The notes under the pieces are model-generated. The model searched no databases and was not told the DNA's origin. It saw only the letters and a list, made by a program, of their open reading frames with translations. Shown here piece by piece: positions 1 through 8,946 of a stretch of DNA of 64,000 nucleotides (position 1 is the first letter of the stretch; every line of letters begins with the position of its first letter). The stretch is from Mycobacterium kansasii ATCC 12478 (GTDB lineage Bacteria > Actinomycetota > Actinomycetes > Mycobacteriales > Mycobacteriaceae). Location of the stretch: positions 2,170,001 to 2,234,000 of the forward strand of contig NC_022663.1 of NCBI RefSeq assembly GCF_000157895.3. The letters run 5' to 3'. The translations under genes were made by a program, and so were the position numbers.

Positions 1-1801
1 CGTAGAAGCCCGCGCCCTTGAGCCGGCCGGACCGCCCGAGCTCGATCATCTTCTCGACAACCGCCTCGGCCGGATGCGGCTCGTAGGTGCCGCCGGCATC
101 CTCGACACCCTTACGGGTAGCGACGGCGATCTTGTGCATGAGCTCCAGGTTGAGCTCGTCGGAGAGCTGCAGCGGCGGGGCCGGGTACCCGGCCTGCGAC
201 CCGGCCTGCTCGATCGACGCCGGTTCCACGCCCTCGCCGAGCATAGCCAGCGCCTCGTTGACGAAGGTGCCGATGACCCGTGAGGTGAAGAACCCGCGGC
301 TGTCGTTGACCACGATCGGGGTCTTGCCGATGGCCAGCGTGTAGTCGAACACCCGGGCCAGCGCCTCGTCAGAAGTCTTCTCGCCCTTGATGATTTCGAC
401 CAGCGGCATCTTGTCCACCGGTGAGAAGAAGTGGATCCCGATGAAGTCTTCCTGCCGTTTGACGCCGGTTGCCAGGCCGGTGATCGGCAGCGTGGAGGTG
501 TTGGACCCGAGGACCGCATTGGGCTCGACGATGTCTTCGATCTCCTGGAACACCTTGTGCTTGAGTTCCTGGTTCTCGAAGACGGCTTCGATGACGAAGT
601 CGACACCCTTGAGATCCGCGGGGTCGCCCGTCGGGGTGATGCGCGCCAGCAGGGCATCGCTGCGCTCCTGCGTGGTGCGACCCCGCTCCAGCGCCTTGGC
701 CTCCAGCTTTTCGGAGTAGCCCTTGCCCTTCTGCGCGGCCTCCAAGCTGACGTCTTTGAGCACCACGTCGTAGCCCGCCTTGGCCGAGACGTAGGCGATG
801 CCCGCGCCCATCATGCCCGCGCCCAGCACCCCGATCTTCTTGATCGGGGTCTTGGCGATCCCGTCGGGACGCGAACCACCGGCATTGATGGCCTGCAGGT
901 CGAAGAAGAACGCCTGGATCATGTTCTTGGCGACCTGGCCGGTGACCAGTGAGGCGAAGTAACGGCTCTCGATGCGGGTGGCGGTGTCGAAATCCACCTG
1001 CGCACCCTCGACGGCGGCGGACAGGATGGCCTTCGGCGCCGGCATCGGCGCACCCTTGAGCTGCTTGCGCAGCAGCGCGGGGAACGACGGCAGGATGGAC
1101 GCCAACCCCGGCGACGACGGGGTGCCGCCCGGCATCTTGTAGCCCTTCTTGTCCCAGGGCTGCTCATGGGAATCCGGGTTGGCCTTTATCCAAGCCTTGG
1201 CGGCGGGCACCAATTCCTCAACCGTGGGCAACAATTCGTCGACCAGTCCGATTTCCTTGGCCTTGGCCGGCTTGAAGCGAGTGCCTTGCGACAGGATGTT
1301 GACGAACGCGTTCTGGATGCCGAACATCCGCACCGTGCGGGTTACCCCACCGGCGCCGGGCAGCAGGCCCAGCGTCACTTCCGGAAGCCCGATCTGGCTG
1401 CCCTTCACGTCGGCCGCGATGCGGTGATGACAGGCCAGGGCGATCTCCAGTCCGCCGCCAAGTGCTGCGCCGTTGATGGCGGCGACCACCGGCTTGCCCA
1501 GCGTCTCCAGGGTGCGAAATTGCCGCTTGACTGTCTCGACGGTGTTGAACACATCGCCGGCGTCCTCGGGCCTGGCCTGCACCATGGTCTTCACGTCACC
1601 GCCGGCGAAGAAGGTCTTCTTCGCGCTGGTGATCACCACGCCGGTGATCGAATCCTTTTCGGCGACAAGGCGATCCACGGCCTTGCCCATCGACTCGATG
1701 TAGGCCTCGTTCATCACGTTGGCCGACCCCGACGGGTCGTCCATGGTCAGCGTGACAATGCCGTCGGCGTCCTTGTCCCACTGGATTGTATTGTCGGGCA
1801 T
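1..1801 (-). CDS. fadB: Fatty-acid oxidation multifunctional protein FadB (3' end outside window)
   Basis: Trifunctional-type alpha subunit: enoyl-CoA hydratase at the N terminus, L-3-hydroxyacyl-CoA dehydrogenase after it. The ATG at 1801 begins MPDNTIQWDKDADGIVTLTM. About 600 codons are in the window and the C terminus runs off the left edge. The hydratase half shows the oxyanion-hole segment FFAGGDVK, then GAALGGGLEIALACH and LPEVTLGLLPGAGG. The dehydrogenase half has the NAD-binding glycine motif GVLGAGMMGAGIA followed by VIEAVFEN and GSNTSTLPIT. It starts 5 bp after the fadA stop, so the two subunits are cotranscribed. The order and sequence match M. tuberculosis Rv0860. Confidence 0.95.
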   Translation of the reverse strand, partial: MPDNTIQWDKDADGIVTLTMDDPSGSANVMNEAYIESMGKAVDRLVAEKDSITGVVITSAKKTFFAGGDVKTMVQARPEDAGDVFNTVETVKRQFRTLETLGKPVVAAINGAALGGGLEIALACHHRIAADVKGSQIGLPEVTLGLLPGAGGVTRTVRMFGIQNAFVNILSQGTRFKPAKAKEIGLVDELLPTVEELVPAAKAWIKANPDSHEQPWDKKGYKMPGGTPSSPGLASILPSFPALLRKQLKGAPMPAPKAILSAAVEGAQVDFDTATRIESRYFASLVTGQVAKNMIQAFFFDLQAINAGGSRPDGIAKTPIKKIGVLGAGMMGAGIAYVSAKAGYDVVLKDVSLEAAQKGKGYSEKLEAKALERGRTTQERSDALLARITPTGDPADLKGVDFVIEAVFENQELKHKVFQEIEDIVEPNAVLGSNTSTLPITGLATGVKRQEDFIGIHFFSPVDKMPLVEIIKGEKTSDEALARVFDYTLAIGKTPIVVNDSRGFFTSRVIGTFVNEALAMLGEGVEPASIEQAGSQAGYPAPPLQLSDELNLELMHKIAVATRKGVEDAGGTYEPHPAEAVVEKMIELGRSGRLKGAGFY

Positions 1802-1806
1802 AACGT

Positions 1807-3018
1807 TTAAACCCTCTCGATAACCGTCGCGACGCCCATGCCGCCGCCGATACATAGCGTGACGAGCGCCCGTCGGGCATTGCGGCGCTCCAGTTCGTCG
1901 ACCATGGTGCCCAGGATCATCGCGCCGGTAGCACCCAGCGGGTGGCCCATCGCGATGGCGCCGCCGTTGACGTTGAGCTTCTCGTCGGGGATGTTCAGAT
2001 CCTTCTGGAATTTCAGCACCACCGACGCGAACGCCTCGTTGAGCTCGAACAGGTCGATGTCGTCGACGGTCAGCCCGGCCCGGTCGAGCACCTTGAGGCT
2101 GGCCGGGGTGGGGCCGGTCAGCATGATCACCGGGTCGGCGCCGCTGGTGGCGGTGGCCACGATGCGGGCCCGCGGGGTGAGGCCCTGCGCTTGCCCAGCC
2201 TTCTCGCTGCCGATCATCACCAGTGCGGCACCGTCGACGATCCCCGAGGAGTTGCCGCCGGTGTGCACGTGGTTGATCTTCTCGACCGAGTGGTACTTCT
2301 GCAGCGCGACGTCGTCGAAACCACCCATCGCCGCCAGGCCCTCGAAGGCCGGCTTCAGCTTGGCCAGACCTTCCATGGTGGTGTCGGGCCGCATGTGCTC
2401 GTCGTGGTCGAGGATCAGCAGGCCGTTCTGGTCACGGACCGGAACCACCGACTTGGCGAAGTAGCCGCCCGACCACGCGGCGGCGGCCTTCTCCTGGCTG
2501 CGCAACGCGTAGCGGTCGACATCTTCGCGGGAGAAGCCCTCGATGGTGGCGATCAGATCGGCGCCGATGCCCTGCGGAACAAACATGACGTCGTAGTTGG
2601 TGGCGGGGTCCAGCCCCATCGCGCCGCCGTCGGAGCCCATCGGAACGCGGCTCATCGACTCGACGCCGCCGGCCAGCACCAGGTCGTCCCACCCGGAGCG
2701 CACCTTCTGCGCGGCGGTGTTGACGGCCTCGAGGCCCGATGCGCAGAACCGGTTGAGCTGCACACCGCCGGAGGTGACCGGCATGCCCGACGCCAGCACC
2801 GCGGCCCGGGCAATGTCACCACCCTGGTCACCGACGGGTGAAACGCAGCCCAGGATGACGTCGCTGATCAGGTTCTCGTCCAGGTCGGGGTGACGCTTGC
2901 GCAGCTCCTCGATCAGGCCTACGACCAGGCTCAAGGGCTTGACCTCGTGCAACGATCCGTTCTTCTGCTTGCCACGCGGGGTGCGGATGGCCTCGTAGAT
3001 AAAGGCTTCTTCGGGCAT
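1807..3018 (-). CDS. fadA: Acetyl-CoA acyltransferase (3-ketoacyl-CoA thiolase) FadA
   Basis: Beta-subunit thiolase of the FadA-FadB beta-oxidation complex, cleaving 3-ketoacyl-CoA with CoA to acetyl-CoA and a shortened acyl-CoA. It has 403 residues from the ATG at 3018 (MPEEAFIYEAIRTPRGKQ). The frame stays open further upstream, but MPEEAFIYEA is the usual family start. The nucleophilic cysteine is C92 in NRFCASGLEAVN. The C-terminal catalytic motifs GGAIAMGHPLGATGA and LCIGGGMG are intact. It is first in the operon with fadB and nearly identical in memory to M. tuberculosis Rv0859. Confidence 0.95.
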   Translation of the reverse strand: MPEEAFIYEAIRTPRGKQKNGSLHEVKPLSLVVGLIEELRKRHPDLDENLISDVILGCVSPVGDQGGDIARAAVLASGMPVTSGGVQLNRFCASGLEAVNTAAQKVRSGWDDLVLAGGVESMSRVPMGSDGGAMGLDPATNYDVMFVPQGIGADLIATIEGFSREDVDRYALRSQEKAAAAWSGGYFAKSVVPVRDQNGLLILDHDEHMRPDTTMEGLAKLKPAFEGLAAMGGFDDVALQKYHSVEKINHVHTGGNSSGIVDGAALVMIGSEKAGQAQGLTPRARIVATATSGADPVIMLTGPTPASLKVLDRAGLTVDDIDLFELNEAFASVVLKFQKDLNIPDEKLNVNGGAIAMGHPLGATGAMILGTMVDELERRNARRALVTLCIGGGMGVATVIERV

Positions 3019-3474
3019 GTCGATTTCCTGTTCGGGGAAAGGGAGGGCTAGGTCCGTCTTAAAGACTAGGTCCAGTAGGGGAACACTAACAGGGTGCTCG
3101 GCCAACCTGTTGGTTGGGCCGATGTCGCGGGGTCACGGTCCGACTGCGCGGCTGTGATCGTTGGCACGGAACCCGCGCGCCGGCAGGCTCACGATTTGCC
3201 GTCTTCACGCTGTTGAGCCCCCGATTGCGGCGGCGAGTTTCTTCGCTGGGCGGCAGGCCCGTCGCAGCTGTCCTTGACTCTGCCCGGCGCCGCCGGGTCG
3301 ATGTCATCGCGGGCAGCCGGGTGCTTTGCGGGACCGGCGAACCTCGTCGGGCGCATCGGCACCGCCGTGCTCGCCGACCGACTCACACCGCGGCACAACC
3401 AACATCACCGGCAGATCGTCGACAATCGCCGTCGGTCCCGAACGATCCGACATTGAGCCTTAAGCTCGATCGCC
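3019..3474. other. Divergent intergenic region fadA/dapC
   Basis: This 456-bp gap separates the divergent fadA and dapC genes. Apart from the repeated CTAGGTCC block next to fadA, I see no convincing gene. Short open frames here lack a good ribosome site and match nothing I recognise. It should hold the promoters of both units. Confidence 0.5.
3048..3073. promoter_or_regulatory. Candidate operator in the fadAB leader
   Basis: Two copies of CTAGGTCC (3048-3055 and 3066-3073) start 18 bp apart and flank the short inverted repeat GTCTTAAAGAC. The block lies about 30 bp upstream of the fadA ATG. The arrangement suggests a dimeric regulator binding at the fadAB promoter. The regulator is not identifiable from the window. 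Confidence 0.35.
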
Positions 3475-4662
3475 ATGACGGTGTCGCGGCTGCAGCCCTA
3501 CGCGACCACGGTGTTCGCCGAGATGTCGGCGCTGGCCGCGCGTGTTGGCGCAGTGAACCTCGGGCAGGGGTTTCCCGACGAGGACGGGCCGCCGGCGATG
3601 CTGCGGGCCGCACAAGAGGCCATCGCCGCCGGGGTCAACCAGTACCCGCCCGGAATAGGCATCGCGGAGCTGCGGCAGGCGATCGCCGCCCAGCGGCGAC
3701 GGCTTTTCGGCATCGATTACGACCCGGACACCGAGGTGCTGGTCACGGTCGGGGCCACCGAAGCCATTGCCGCGTCGGTACTGGGACTGGTCGAACCCGG
3801 CTCGCAGGTACTGCTGATCGAGCCGTTCTACGACTCCTACTCGCCGGTCGTGGCGATGGCCGGCGCGCATCGGGCGGCCGTGCCGCTGGTGGCCGATGGC
3901 CGGGGCTTCGCCCTGGACACCGATGCGTTGCGACGCGCCGTGACGCCGCGTACCCGGGCGTTGATCGTCAATTCTCCGCACAATCCGACCGGTGCGGTGC
4001 TGGGGCGGGCCGAGCTGGCGGCCATCGCGGAGATTGCCGTCGCCGCAGACCTTTTGGTGATCACCGACGAGGTCTACGAGCACTTGGTGTTTGACGGCCA
4101 CGATCACCTGCCGCTGGCCGCCTTCGACGGCATGGCCGAGCGCACCGTCACCATCTCGAGCGCGGCCAAGATGTTCAACTGCACCGGCTGGAAGATCGGA
4201 TGGGCCTGCGGCCCTGCACAACTCATCTCCGGGGTGCGCGCGGCCAAACAGTACCTAAGCTATGTGGGCGGCGCACCGTTTCAGCCGGCGGTGGCTCTTG
4301 CGCTCAACACCCAGGACGACTGGGTGGCCACCCTGCGCACTTCTTTGCAGACCAGACGCGATCGGCTGGCCTCGGGATTGACCGAGATCGGTTTCGAGGT
4401 ACACGACAGCTACGGCACCTACTTCGTGTGCGCCGATCCGCGTCCGCTGGGCTACCACGACAGCGCGGCATTCTGCGCGGCGCTGCCGGAGCAGGCGGGG
4501 GTGGCCGCCATTCCGATGTCGGCGTTCTGCGACCCCGCGGCACAGCACACCGACCTGTGGAATCACCTGGTGCGCTTCGCCTTCTGCAAACGGGAGGATA
4601 CCCTCGACGAGGCGATCAGGCGACTTGCCGCACTGCGCGACGGGGCTATCCGGTCTTCATGA
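3475..4662 (+). CDS. dapC: Pyridoxal-phosphate aminotransferase, N-succinyldiaminopimelate aminotransferase DapC
   Basis: Class I/II aminotransferase of 395 residues, corresponding to M. tuberculosis Rv0858c (DapC). That enzyme makes N-succinyl-LL-diaminopimelate in the lysine/peptidoglycan pathway. Visible are the PLP-site segments NSPHNPTGAVL and ITDEVYEHLVF and the Schiff-base lysine K232 in SSAAKMFNCTGWKIGW. The N-terminal MTVSRLQPYATTVFAEMSAL matches the family start. It is divergent from fadAB. Its 3' end overlaps the next, opposite gene by 17 bp (tail to tail). Related enzymes also act as kynurenine or methionine aminotransferases, so substrate specificity rests on orthology. Confidence 0.88.
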   Translation: MTVSRLQPYATTVFAEMSALAARVGAVNLGQGFPDEDGPPAMLRAAQEAIAAGVNQYPPGIGIAELRQAIAAQRRRLFGIDYDPDTEVLVTVGATEAIAASVLGLVEPGSQVLLIEPFYDSYSPVVAMAGAHRAAVPLVADGRGFALDTDALRRAVTPRTRALIVNSPHNPTGAVLGRAELAAIAEIAVAADLLVITDEVYEHLVFDGHDHLPLAAFDGMAERTVTISSAAKMFNCTGWKIGWACGPAQLISGVRAAKQYLSYVGGAPFQPAVALALNTQDDWVATLRTSLQTRRDRLASGLTEIGFEVHDSYGTYFVCADPRPLGYHDSAAFCAALPEQAGVAAIPMSAFCDPAAQHTDLWNHLVRFAFCKREDTLDEAIRRLAALRDGAIRSS

Positions 4663-5083
4663 CGTGATTTCGCAGTCCCTCCAGGGCTGCGTGCAGGATC
4701 TTCTTGCGCGCCCGCTTGATCCAGAACTCGGGCAGCGGCGCCGACGGCTCCACCGTGAGCGTGAACCGCACCCGGGTCTTGTCTTCCCCCTCGCGGCGCA
4801 GGTTGTACTCACCATGCTGCCCGTGTTGCTGAGCGGTCTTGTGGGCGTCCCAGACCATCCAGTCCGGCCCCCAATGGTATTCGAGCAGTTGGGTGTCCAC
4901 GATGCCGGTCACTTTGACGGTGACCTTCACGTGGTGCGGTCGACCGTCGGGATGGGTGTCGACGACCTCGACCCGCTTGTGCACCGAAGACCATGACGGC
5001 ACCGCGTCCATGTCGGCGAGCGCCTCCATGATCACCTCAGGGGGCGCATCAATGACGATTTCGCTCGACGCTTGGACAGCCAC
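4646..5083 (-). CDS. SRPBCC (START-like/polyketide cyclase) family protein, copy 1
   Basis: Small hydrophobic-ligand-binding fold protein of about 145 residues, equivalent to M. tuberculosis Rv0857. The conserved START-like opening is IVIDAPPEVIMEALADMDAVPSW read as pieces: IDAPPEV, then PSWSSVHKRVEVVD, then EYHWGPDWMVWDA. I place the start at the GTG at 5083 because it gives M-A-V-Q-A-S, matching the M-A-V-K-x-S-R-E start of both sister genes. An in-frame GTG at 5104 is an alternative. Its ligand is unknown. It is last in a minus-strand series with two paralogues and the racemase far. Confidence 0.82.
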   Translation of the reverse strand: MAVQASSEIVIDAPPEVIMEALADMDAVPSWSSVHKRVEVVDTHPDGRPHHVKVTVKVTGIVDTQLLEYHWGPDWMVWDAHKTAQQHGQHGEYNLRREGEDKTRVRFTLTVEPSAPLPEFWIKRARKKILHAALEGLRNHVMKTG

Positions 5084-5134
5084 TGCCACCAAGTTAGCAA
5101 CCACGGGCCGGCTTGCGGCGCGGCGGAAACGGAA

Positions 5135-5590
5135 CTATGTCAGATCATCCCGGTTGCTGCGGCTGCTGATCAGTTCGGTCAGCCCCTTCGCCGCGGCATC
5201 CAGCACGTGTTCGCTGGCCCGCTTGACGATGAAGCCGGGAATCGGGCCGGCCGGTTCGACGGTGATGTCGAACCGCACCCGTGACGAGTCGACGCCTTCG
5301 GGCTTGACGGTGGTCTCGATGTGCTGGCCATGCTGCTGGAAAGTCTGGTCGGCATCCCAGCACATCCAGTCCGGGCCCCAGTGATATTCCAGGATCTCCT
5401 TGTCGACCAGCCCCAGAATTTTGACCACGGCTTTCACGTGATGGGGGCGCCCGTCCGGGTAATAATCGATCACTTCCACCCGTTTGTGCAGCGGTGACCA
5501 GGATGTCAGCACGCTCACATCTGCCAGCGCCTCCATGACCACTTCCGGAGGCGCATCGATGATGATCTCCCGCGATGCTTTGACGGCCAC
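5135..5590 (-). CDS. SRPBCC (START-like) family protein, copy 2
   Basis: Paralogue of the gene just downstream, equivalent to M. tuberculosis Rv0856. The two share IDAPPEV-x-MEALAD, HKRVEV-x-D, PDGRPHHVK and EYHWGPDWM, so they look like a tandem duplication. The start at the GTG at 5590 gives MAVKASREIIIDAPP, the same opening as copy 3. A TTG at 5599 is also in frame. A binding or carrier role for a lipid, CoA thioester or polyketide-like ligand is a family-level expectation only. Confidence 0.82.
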   Translation of the reverse strand: MAVKASREIIIDAPPEVVMEALADVSVLTSWSPLHKRVEVIDYYPDGRPHHVKAVVKILGLVDKEILEYHWGPDWMCWDADQTFQQHGQHIETTVKPEGVDSSRVRFDITVEPAGPIPGFIVKRASEHVLDAAAKGLTELISSRSNRDDLT

Positions 5591-5656
5591 CAAGCTCAAG
5601 CTAGCAACGCCGTCCTATTCGCGGACGTATTCGGGACAATTCGAAAGATTAGGTGA

Positions 5657-6736
5657 CTACCAATTTATTTCGTCGATCGGCGTGGTTGCTGCCGGTGGCG
5701 CCGCGACCGGTCCGGCCGGGGTACGCGAGAAGCGCGGCGCGGGTGCGGCCTGGTCCACACCGTCGACGTTGATCACCGTCGACCGGGCTGTCAAGTGGGC
5801 GTTGCCGGCCGCTTCGCTCCAGGTCAGCACCGGAGTCACGCACGCGTCGGTGCCGGCGAAGACCTCGGTCCACTCGTCGCGGGTCCGGCCGGCGAACCGC
5901 TCGGCGAAGATGTCGCGCATCCGCGGGTAGGAGCCGACGTCGAGCTGGTTGGGCACGTCGTCGGCCTTCAGGCCGAGCCCGGCCAGCAGCGCCGCGAAGA
6001 ACTGCGGCTCGATGGCGCCCACCGCCAGGTATTTGCCGTCGGCGGTTTCATAGCAGCCGTAGAACGGGGCGCCGCCGTCGAGCAGGAACGATTCGCGTTC
6101 GTCGCGCAAACTCCCGATTGCCTTCATGGTCCACATCATCTGGGCCAGCACGCTGACCCCGTCGACCATCGCCGCGTCGATCACCTGGCCCTTGCCCGAC
6201 CGCTCCCGCTCATACAGCGCGGCCACGATGCCCAGCAGCACCAGCATGGAGCCGCCGCCGAAGTCGGCGACCAGGTTCAGCGGCGGCATCGGCGGCCGGT
6301 CGGCGTAACCGAGCGCCGACAACGCACCGGTCTGCGACAGGTAGTTGATGTCGTGGCCGGCCGTCGATGCCAGCGGCCCGTCCTGTCCCCAGCCCGTGAT
6401 GCGCGCGAAGATCAATCGCGGATTGACCGCCGCGCAGTCGTCGGGACCGATGCCGAGCCGCTCGCAGGTGCCCGGCCGAAAGCAGTCCAGCAGCACATCG
6501 GCCTTGGCGGCCAACGCCAGCAACGCACCCGGCTGCGCCTTGACATCCAGGTCCACGATCCGCTTCCCGCGATGCAGCAGATCCCGGTCCTCCGACGGCA
6601 TGGTCAACCCGCCGGGACGGCGCACCCGCACCACGTCGGCGCCGAGGTCGGCCAGCACCATCCCGGCATGCGGACCTGGTCCGATACCGCCGAGTTCGAT
6701 GACCTTCACCCCGGCCAAGGGCCCCCCGCCGGTCAC
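5657..6736 (-). CDS. far: Alpha-methylacyl-CoA racemase-like enzyme Far (class III CoA-transferase fold)
   Basis: Family III CoA-transferase/racemase of 359 residues, equivalent to M. tuberculosis Rv0855. The three catalytic residues of the characterised racemase Mcr (H126, D156, E241) have clear counterparts: H128 in GHDINYLS, D158 in VADFGGGSM and E243 in GAIEPQF. It is therefore more likely a 2-methylacyl-CoA epimerase than a CoA transferase, acting on branched fatty-acid or sterol side-chain CoA esters. The start is the GTG at 6736, 5 bp after the stop of the SRPBCC gene upstream. It sits between three START-like genes. Confidence 0.88.
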   Translation of the reverse strand: MTGGGPLAGVKVIELGGIGPGPHAGMVLADLGADVVRVRRPGGLTMPSEDRDLLHRGKRIVDLDVKAQPGALLALAAKADVLLDCFRPGTCERLGIGPDDCAAVNPRLIFARITGWGQDGPLASTAGHDINYLSQTGALSALGYADRPPMPPLNLVADFGGGSMLVLLGIVAALYERERSGKGQVIDAAMVDGVSVLAQMMWTMKAIGSLRDERESFLLDGGAPFYGCYETADGKYLAVGAIEPQFFAALLAGLGLKADDVPNQLDVGSYPRMRDIFAERFAGRTRDEWTEVFAGTDACVTPVLTWSEAAGNAHLTARSTVINVDGVDQAAPAPRFSRTPAGPVAAPPAATTPIDEINW

Positions 6737-6741
6737 GGTGG

Positions 6742-7185
6742 CTAGCCGCCCTTCTTGACCTTGAGCACCCGCTTGCGCAGCCCGTCGGTATTGATTTCGA
6801 TGACCCCTTTGATGGCGCGTTTGATCACAAAGCCGGGCAGCGGCACCAGCGGATCCAGGCTCAGGTCGAACTTCGTCCGGGTCTTGTCGCCCTCCGGCGT
6901 GAGCGTGTAGCCGCCCTCTTGGTTACGAGAAGCCTTCCCGCTTTCCTGCGTCCAGGTGACGCCGTCGTCACGCCAGGTGTAGGCGAGCACGATCTCGTCC
7001 GTGACCCCGGCGGTCTTGACTTTCATCCGGGCCCGCCGGGGTCGCCCGTCGTCGTGACGTTCGAGCACTTGTGCGCTCTGATGGATGTCGGACCACTCGG
7101 GCATTGCCTCGATGTCGGCGACGACGTCGAGGATCTCCTTGGGGCTTGCTTCGATGACTACTTCGCGGGATTCCTTGACTGCCAT
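6742..7185 (-). CDS. SRPBCC (START-like) family protein, copy 3
   Basis: Third START-like protein of the cluster, 147 residues from the ATG at 7185 (MAVKESREVVIEASPKEIL), equivalent to M. tuberculosis Rv0854. It keeps the family layout (ASPKEILDVVADIEAMPEWSD, DGRPRRARMKVKTAG, LAYTWRDDGVTW). It is clearly more diverged than copies 1 and 2. It is first in the operon SRPBCC-far-SRPBCC-SRPBCC and divergent from the decarboxylase gene, with a very short shared promoter region. Confidence 0.85.
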   Translation of the reverse strand: MAVKESREVVIEASPKEILDVVADIEAMPEWSDIHQSAQVLERHDDGRPRRARMKVKTAGVTDEIVLAYTWRDDGVTWTQESGKASRNQEGGYTLTPEGDKTRTKFDLSLDPLVPLPGFVIKRAIKGVIEINTDGLRKRVLKVKKGG

Positions 7186-7250
7186 GGCGCCGACGATAGC
7201 GCGACCGCGTCATTGCCGGAATGGTTTCGGCCGGGCGTACCGTCGTCTTC

Positions 7251-8945
7251 GTGACCGATCGCGCGGCTGGCCCCAACGAACCCGTGTACACCGTCGGCGA
7301 CTACCTGCTGGACCGACTCGCCGAACTCGGCGTTTCCGAAATCTTCGGCGTGCCCGGGGACTACAACCTGGAGTTCCTCGACCATATCGTGGCCCATCCG
7401 GCCATCCGGTGGGTGGGCAACGCCAACGAGCTCAACGCCGGCTATGCCGCCGACGGCTACGGGCGGTTGCGCGGAATGTCGGCTGTGGTAACGACATTCG
7501 GTGTCGGTGAACTGTCGGCCGCCAATGCGATCGCGGGCAGCTACGCCGAGCATGTGCCGGTGGTCCACATCGTCGGCGGTCCCTCCAAAGACGCCCAGGG
7601 CACCCGGCGGGCCCTGCACCATTCGCTCGGCGACGGCGACTTCGAGCACTTCTTTCGGATCAGCCGCGAAATCACCTGCGCCCAAGCCAATCTCATGCCG
7701 GCAACGGCATGCCGGGAGATCGACCGGGTGCTGTGTGAGGTGCGGGAGCAGAAGCGGCCCGGATACCTGCTGCTGTCCACCGACGTGGCCCGCTTCCCCA
7801 CCGAGCCGCCCGGCGCTCCGCTACCCCCTTACGGCGGCGGCACCAGTCCGCGCGCGCTGTCACTGTTCACCGAGGCCGCCGCCGCACTGATCGGCGAGCA
7901 CCAGCTGACCGTGCTGGCCGACCTGCTGGTCCATCGGTTGCGGGCGGTCGACGAGCTGGAGGCGTTGCTGGCCGCCGACGTGGTGCCGCATGCCACGCTG
8001 ATGTGGGGCAAGAGTTTGCTCGACGAGAGCTCGCCCAACTTCCTGGGCATCTATGCCGGAGCCGCCAGCGCCGCGCGAGTGCGCGCGGCGATCGAGCAGG
8101 CGCCCGTGCTGGTGACGGCCGGGGTGGTGTTCACCGACATGGTCAGCGGATTCTTCAGCCAGCGGATCGACCCGGCGCGCACCATCGATATCGGCCAGTA
8201 CCAAAGCACCGTGGCCGGCCGGGTGTTCGCGCCGCTCGAGATGAGCGCCGCCCTGCGCGCGATCGCCGAGATCCTGACCGGGCGCGGGATAACCTCACCC
8301 CCCGTGCCGGCTCCGGATGACCACCGTCCGGCATCGACTCCGCAGCGCGATGACCCTCTGACCCAGCGGATGTTGTGGGACCGGGTCAACGACGCGCTTA
8401 CCCCCGGCAATGTGGTGCTGGCCGAGCAGGGCACCTCGTTCTACGGCATGGCCGACCACCGGTTGCCGCACGGGGTCACCTTCATCGGTCAACCTCTTTG
8501 GGGCTCAATCGGTTACACGTTGCCGGCGGCGCTGGGGGCCGCGGTGGCGCATCGTGACCGCAGGACGGTACTGCTGATCGGCGACGGGGCCGCGCAACTG
8601 ACCGTCCAGGAAATCGGCAACTTCTCCCGCGAGGGCCTGTCCCCCGTCATCGTGGTGGTCAACAACGACGGCTACACCATCGAACGGGCGATCCACGGCG
8701 AAACTGCCTCCTACAACGACATCGCCGCCTGGAGCTGGACCGCCGTCCCCAGCGCGCTGGGAGTGACCGACCACCTGGCATTTCGGGCGCGGACCTACGG
8801 CGAACTCGACGATGCACTCACCGCGGCCGCGGCGCACCGGGACCGTTTGGTGCTCGTCGAAGCGGTGCTGCCACGACTCGAAATCCCGCATCTGCTCAGC
8901 GATCTCGTCGCGCCCACGTCGTCGGACGGCACCGCGCGCCGCTGA
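7251..8945 (+). CDS. pdc: Thiamine-diphosphate-dependent pyruvate/indole-3-pyruvate (2-oxo acid) decarboxylase
   Basis: 2-Oxo acid decarboxylase equivalent to M. tuberculosis Rv0853c. The N-terminal ThDP pyrimidine domain holds the catalytic glutamate in NANELNAGYAADGYGR and the paired histidines in RRALHHSLGDGDFEHF that typify pyruvate and indolepyruvate decarboxylases. The C-terminal domain has the ThDP/Mg motif from GDGAAQLTVQE to VVVNNDGYTIE. I prefer the GTG at 7251 (M-T-D-R-A-A-G-P-N-E-P-V-Y-T) because family members begin about ten residues before PVYTVGDYLLDRL. An in-frame ATG at 7221 would add ten residues. The physiological substrate (pyruvate, indolepyruvate or a branched 2-oxo acid) cannot be decided here. 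Confidence 0.9.
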   Translation: MTDRAAGPNEPVYTVGDYLLDRLAELGVSEIFGVPGDYNLEFLDHIVAHPAIRWVGNANELNAGYAADGYGRLRGMSAVVTTFGVGELSAANAIAGSYAEHVPVVHIVGGPSKDAQGTRRALHHSLGDGDFEHFFRISREITCAQANLMPATACREIDRVLCEVREQKRPGYLLLSTDVARFPTEPPGAPLPPYGGGTSPRALSLFTEAAAALIGEHQLTVLADLLVHRLRAVDELEALLAADVVPHATLMWGKSLLDESSPNFLGIYAGAASAARVRAAIEQAPVLVTAGVVFTDMVSGFFSQRIDPARTIDIGQYQSTVAGRVFAPLEMSAALRAIAEILTGRGITSPPVPAPDDHRPASTPQRDDPLTQRMLWDRVNDALTPGNVVLAEQGTSFYGMADHRLPHGVTFIGQPLWGSIGYTLPAALGAAVAHRDRRTVLLIGDGAAQLTVQEIGNFSREGLSPVIVVVNNDGYTIERAIHGETASYNDIAAWSWTAVPSALGVTDHLAFRARTYGELDDALTAAAAHRDRLVLVEAVLPRLEIPHLLSDLVAPTSSDGTARR

Positions 8946-8946
8946 C

